Shown one piece after another: positions 59,831 to 64,000 of a stretch of 64,000 nt of DNA. The translations under genes and the position numbers were made by a program. Each line of letters opens with the position of its first letter. Position 1 is the first letter of the stretch. The notes beneath the pieces were generated by a model that saw only the letters and a list, made by a program, of their open reading frames with translations, had not been told where the DNA came from and did no database searches. The stretch comes from Armillaria gallica (taxonomy: Eukaryota > Basidiomycota > Agaricomycetes > Agaricales > Physalacriaceae), in NCBI GenBank assembly GCA_037576215.1, contig JBANDB010000001.1, forward strand, positions 3,286,001-3,350,000, given 5' to 3'.

Positions 59831-62800
59831 ATGAAATCTAAGAGAAATCAGCTAAATAATGAGTGGGCAACCAAACAGAACATGCACCAAGATAGACAAG
59901 AAATGTTAGAGCCCATGTGCCACTGCATCAGCCCTTCCTCTCTATCCTACATGCCTGCCAACTTGCTGACCCCGATATCTTGCCCATCATTGTCAAAGGA
60001 TCTGCAGGATCGTTGGTGTGATCATTGACAGTAGCACCTCACACACTGTGCACCCAATAGTCATGTGCCCTTTGAATCCAAGCCTAATCTCAAGTGAAGG
60101 AGATGGTGTTGCATTCTCTGACTTGAGCTTGTGTTCTGTGGACCAAGAAATGTGTTACCTGTCAAAATGGGGTGGATCTGAGTGATGCGTAAGATGATAG
60201 GGAGGAGTGATGTCCACAATCGAAGTACCTGGCATAATCAAAACACCCTGCCATGCTATTGCCTTATCTAGCTTTTGCTCCCTCCTTTGCCAATGCATGT
60301 CTGCACTGTCGTTGCCATGCCCACATCCTTTGGTCAAGATCAGTGCATCAGAAGAGAAAGAGGGAGTCAAGCCAGGTCATGTACCTTCTTGAGCTCAGTT
60401 CCTTTGTCTTGATATCTGTTGCCTAAATAAAGAAAAGATTAGCCACAAAGCCCAGTGGTGACAAGGGTAATTTTTAGCTTACCTTGAGTCGAGTTTATTC
60501 ACTAAGAGTCTTCCTTCCCCATCCAAGCAATTCTCGTCTACCGTAGTTTCTACATTTGAGGGGTGAGTTGGGAGCTGAATGCCATGCTCGGGAGCTCTCT
60601 TCAATGAGGCAAGGCAGTCATAGCAGCCTGAGTAACAAATCTAGTGATAAGAGTGAGCCACTAAGAAAATACTAAATGGCCAAACATACCTGATACCCAT
60701 TTGTCATCAAACTCCCACTCAGTTCCAATCCTATCCTGGGCTCAAAGCACTTTGCCTGCTGTATGCTAACCTGATATTCCTCTCATTGAAATTCCCTGTT
60801 TCATGTCGCTATACGATATCTAATAGGTGTTCTATTGTTGTGTGTGCATGAAGATCATGGTTGAAGACTGTTGGTGCAGGTGAAAGCTCGTCGGGGCTAA
60901 AATTTAGATGTAAAGTAAGCCAGTAGGAAATATTAAACGGTGAATCTCTTTGATATTTTAGGCTAAAAATAAATATCTTTTGATTTCAATATTTCAGCCT
61001 CACATATCAAAGCTATTATGCAGTGAACCTTTTCAATGTGCCAGTTAATCCCTTCATTGTAGACATCATTCTGATGGAAACTTGATTCTAAATATTGTTA
61101 GTATGAATAGATAACCGGCCGCAGTCCATGTACCATGTACTCTGTACCACCTTCCACATACAAACCGACGGCTGAACAAATATCGGTCAGTGAGCTCACC
61201 AGTGAAGACAAAAAAAAAATTAACTTACCGTGCCCACATCAAGTAACCTGTATGTAGATCCAATAGTATTGCCCAATAAAATTTTAATGAACTAGAAGAA
61301 ATTGGTCAGTTAAAAACAGAGCCAATGCTTTTGAATCCAACTCCTTACCAAATGGAGGTGACAACATCATTGAACAAAACCTAGACAATGTTGATGAGCC
61401 TCCAGGCTCTGTGCGCTCTGAAATCGCAGACACCACTTACAATTTATCGCCTATCTCCCTTATGCAGCCTTTCACTAAACCAAACGTCGCAAGTCCGGCA
61501 CAGGTCAAATCATATTAAATCTCCCACTCCATGCGAACTTTCACTCTGATATCTATGAGTCATTGTGCCTCAAGGCACATTGATTGCCAATCCTTCCACA
61601 GTAAATTAGACACACATCATTATTCTGGGCCTTTGCATGTGGACAGAGCCATATGGTCACATGGTTTAACTATGTGTAGGCTATGCATAGCTACAGATTC
61701 TCAAGAGGCCATATGGATATGCCTTTACAGCTTAGAAATATAGTAGAGATTAATGAGCCATTAACTGCAGCTGAGTAAGTAGTAAGTAAATTAGTAAACC
61801 TTCTGTAGCTTTATTAGGCTACATGAACTTTTAATAAGTATGCACAGTAGAGTAGCACACAGTATAGTGAACTACGGTTACAAATAGTTTGCTATGCTCA
61901 CAAATCATGTACTGCAGTTATCAAGCCAAGGTAAAAGTTCACTTACTTAGCAAGTACAACTCTGTAGTATAAAAACCGATGGACTGTAGATAGAGAAGGA
62001 CAATTCCCCTAGAGGATACATACACCACACATACCACCCAATACACACCAATTAAAGTTAATATCTCTACGTTCTTAAGAGATATAACACTTTGCGAGGT
62101 TTCTCTAAACTTGCTAGCTTACAAGTGTTAAATAACTTGATTCACGTCCTCTCGTCCAAAACACAAGCAAGGGTATCATATAAAGACTACCTTGTTTGTC
62201 ATCCTCCAGTCATAAATTCGCATACCTGAAGACTTCAAAGGGTAATCCATAGCTAGGATTCTGAACTTTTAGTCTCTAACACCAACAGCATACTATTCCT
62301 ATAAGTTAGGAACGATACTAATTCGAGTTTCTCTAGATAAGCCAGCTCCATCTCTGTGTTTCTCTAAAGAAAGCATGTGAGCATAGGAAAATAGATTCTA
62401 CCAGAACCATAGCCAGGATTCCGACACCACATAGTTTGCGCCGCATCTAGGTCGCCCCCGCTCAGCATACCTCCACGTTTATGCCTCTTTTCCATTCCAG
62501 GAAAGTTTGCATACATACTTTGAGCCTCTGAACAGCCTTCAGAGAATCATAACAAAGCATAGCAATACTTTGCTACATCACCAGAAGCTACAGTCATTGC
62601 ACGGAGGTGCAAGACTAGACTCGCTAGAACCTGCCTTCAAATTCTGTGCTTGACTACACTAGCCATTACAGGTCTTGTGTTTTCTGCCCGCAGGAGTCCT
62701 TAGGTTCATCAATGTCAGAAATGATCAAAATAAATGGAAAGCAAAAAGACTCATGGTGAGCTCATTGTGGTGATGGTCAGAAAAAGTACGCATCAATGAA

Positions 62801-64000
62801 CGAATCCCAAAAGGGCAAATGAAGGCAATCACAAGATCAAACACATTGAATTTGTGCAGAACGTGTACAACGGCAAGGAGCTCACTGCCAATGGTTTAAA
62901 AAATGGAAATATAATCCAGACGATGTCTGAAGTCATGGGTATAAGAGGGTGGGAAGAGAGGGAAGAGGAGGGAACTAGGGATAATGAGAATCCTTCCCCA
63001 AATCCCCCCTCGTACTTATACCAATCTTCCATGGGCCATGAAATACAGTTTGAAGGCACCACAAAATTACTGCTAGACTTGAAGTGAGCCAAGTTGTGGA
63101 AATGATCCATTCTGTTCATATCATCCCCTCCATGTCTTTCCCAGCTGAAAGGACCACTGTTTCAATCTTGAGTCAAGAGATGCTTATTGCACTCAGAATG
63201 AGTACACACACACCGTACCAAGAGTTCAGAGATTCAAGTCAATCTCTTCATAGGCTTAGCAACATCACTGATAGATGACACACTACTACCACCGTTTAGA
63301 GTGATGTTAATATGAAATCTTTTGAATATCGGATAGTTTGTACTTGCATTCTTTTCAGGTTCTTTGCTCTCTTTCAACGTCGCCATCCATCACTGTGGCA
63401 TCGCTTTGTCAACATGAGGATATTCCGTCATCTTGGAGGCAATTGTGAGCAAATACCATGAGACGGAAGGATGTACAGCAGATCTAGGCATTGGAAATAC
63501 ACATTTTTTCATCCTGGTGGCAGGCTCAGCAGGCTCAGCTTCTGAATAGAGTTGAATAGTATTCATCATAGTCCCTGAATTAACTTACCTCCATTTTTGG
63601 GGCCATTCATGTGTAGAGCAGGCAAATCTCACCATACATGCATGGGGCTCCTATTTGAGAGTAATGATCTTGACGTGTTGGTATTCCAATCAAAAATTCA
63701 TTAAGATAACGTGTCAGATTAGCATCAACTTGAGGCTATCTGGATGGCCAGAGGTTGTGGGGGAGCACCATCCTGTGTGATCGAGATTACTGCCAGTGCA
63801 CTGTATCAATGGCTCGGAAAAATTGGGGTCCATGGGAAGAGTAAAATATGTGAAGCTCAGATCGGTACAAATATGAATCAGGTTTTAGCAGTCTGTAAAG
63901 GTGGTGAGTGTGACAGAAGAGTGCGGACATGCAGAATTTAAGTCCACACTCTGAGAGCTGATTCCGACTTCCTTTTTCATTAACACCACCATCATCATTC
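59831..64000 (-). repeat. Tandem unit 5, running off the window
   Basis: Starts in the block shared with 28560 and 42400, then the block at 60208, the RFV-exon region at 60610, a short foreign piece at 60940-61020, gene X splice blocks at 61195-61380 and 62750-62880, and the 1 kb segment as in units 2 and 3 from 63130 to the edge. It follows unit 4 directly, giving a b-block to b-block period of about 4.5 kb (55733 to 60208). Confidence 0.7.
61392..62711 (+). repeat. LTR-like element, family D
   Basis: 1320 bp between perfect 4-bp duplications ATGT (61388-61391 and 62712-62715). Starts TGATGAGCCTCC, ends GGTTCATCA. TATA-like AGTATAAAAAC at 61967. A 6-bp-stem hairpin TTCCTA/TAGGAA lies near 62300. 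The empty site is shown by AACCTAGACGACATCAG at 25076 and relatives. No coding capacity. Confidence 0.75.

Overview
The window reads as repeat-dense, heterochromatin-like DNA of a filamentous basidiomycete, most likely an Agaricomycete. The clues are 46-56 nt GT-AG introns, Ty3/gypsy chromoviruses with a C-terminal chromodomain, a multi-pass membrane protein of a type I recall from mushroom-forming fungi, and strong CpG-directed decay of repeats. There are no bacterial features, no CRISPR, no rRNA genes and no convincing tRNA gene.

Layout. 1-5117 is the 5' part of a minus-strand Ty3/gypsy element that runs off the left edge. 5118-10278 is a broken MAP-kinase gene plus the 3' end of an unrecognised neighbour ('gene X'), split by a 3.2 kb TIR element (5861-9063). 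10279-24085 is a second, inverted copy of that TIR element, swollen by a complete 9.2 kb Ty3/gypsy element (11293-20480, 5-bp target duplication ACATG) and a 1.6 kb LTR-like element. 24086-64000 is a head-to-tail series of partial copies of one unit of roughly 4-5 kb. The unit holds gene X exons, MAP-kinase pieces and spacer, and it is broken up by LTR-like elements, hAT-like MITEs and other insertions. The one gene that looks intact is a six-exon, 335-codon membrane protein gene at 51706-52979 (minus).

Elements of most interest. Four families (called A-D here) of 1.3-1.8 kb non-coding elements start TG, end CA, have an internal TATA box and 4-bp target duplications, so they look like long solo LTRs. 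Family A carries an array of small hairpins whose stems differ in sequence but stay paired. Family B carries 60-70-nt-spaced hairpins that look like tRNA T-arms with a Pol III B-box. The Ty3/gypsy copies share three features: a primer-binding site complementary to the predicted 5' end of their own RNA (Tf1-like self-priming), a membrane-segment ORF ahead of gag, and a conserved +1 frame change at CCA-AGG-T.

How it fits together. I infer that an ancestral tandem array of MAP-kinase/gene X units was used repeatedly as an insertion target and then decayed, mostly by C-to-T change at CpG. The two LTRs of the complete element differ at 14 sites, 13 of them CpG transitions. Four of its five in-frame pol stops are TGA at expected arginine (CGA) codons. 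Repeat boundaries were found by eye from paralogous copies within the window and are good to a few bases only where a target duplication is given.
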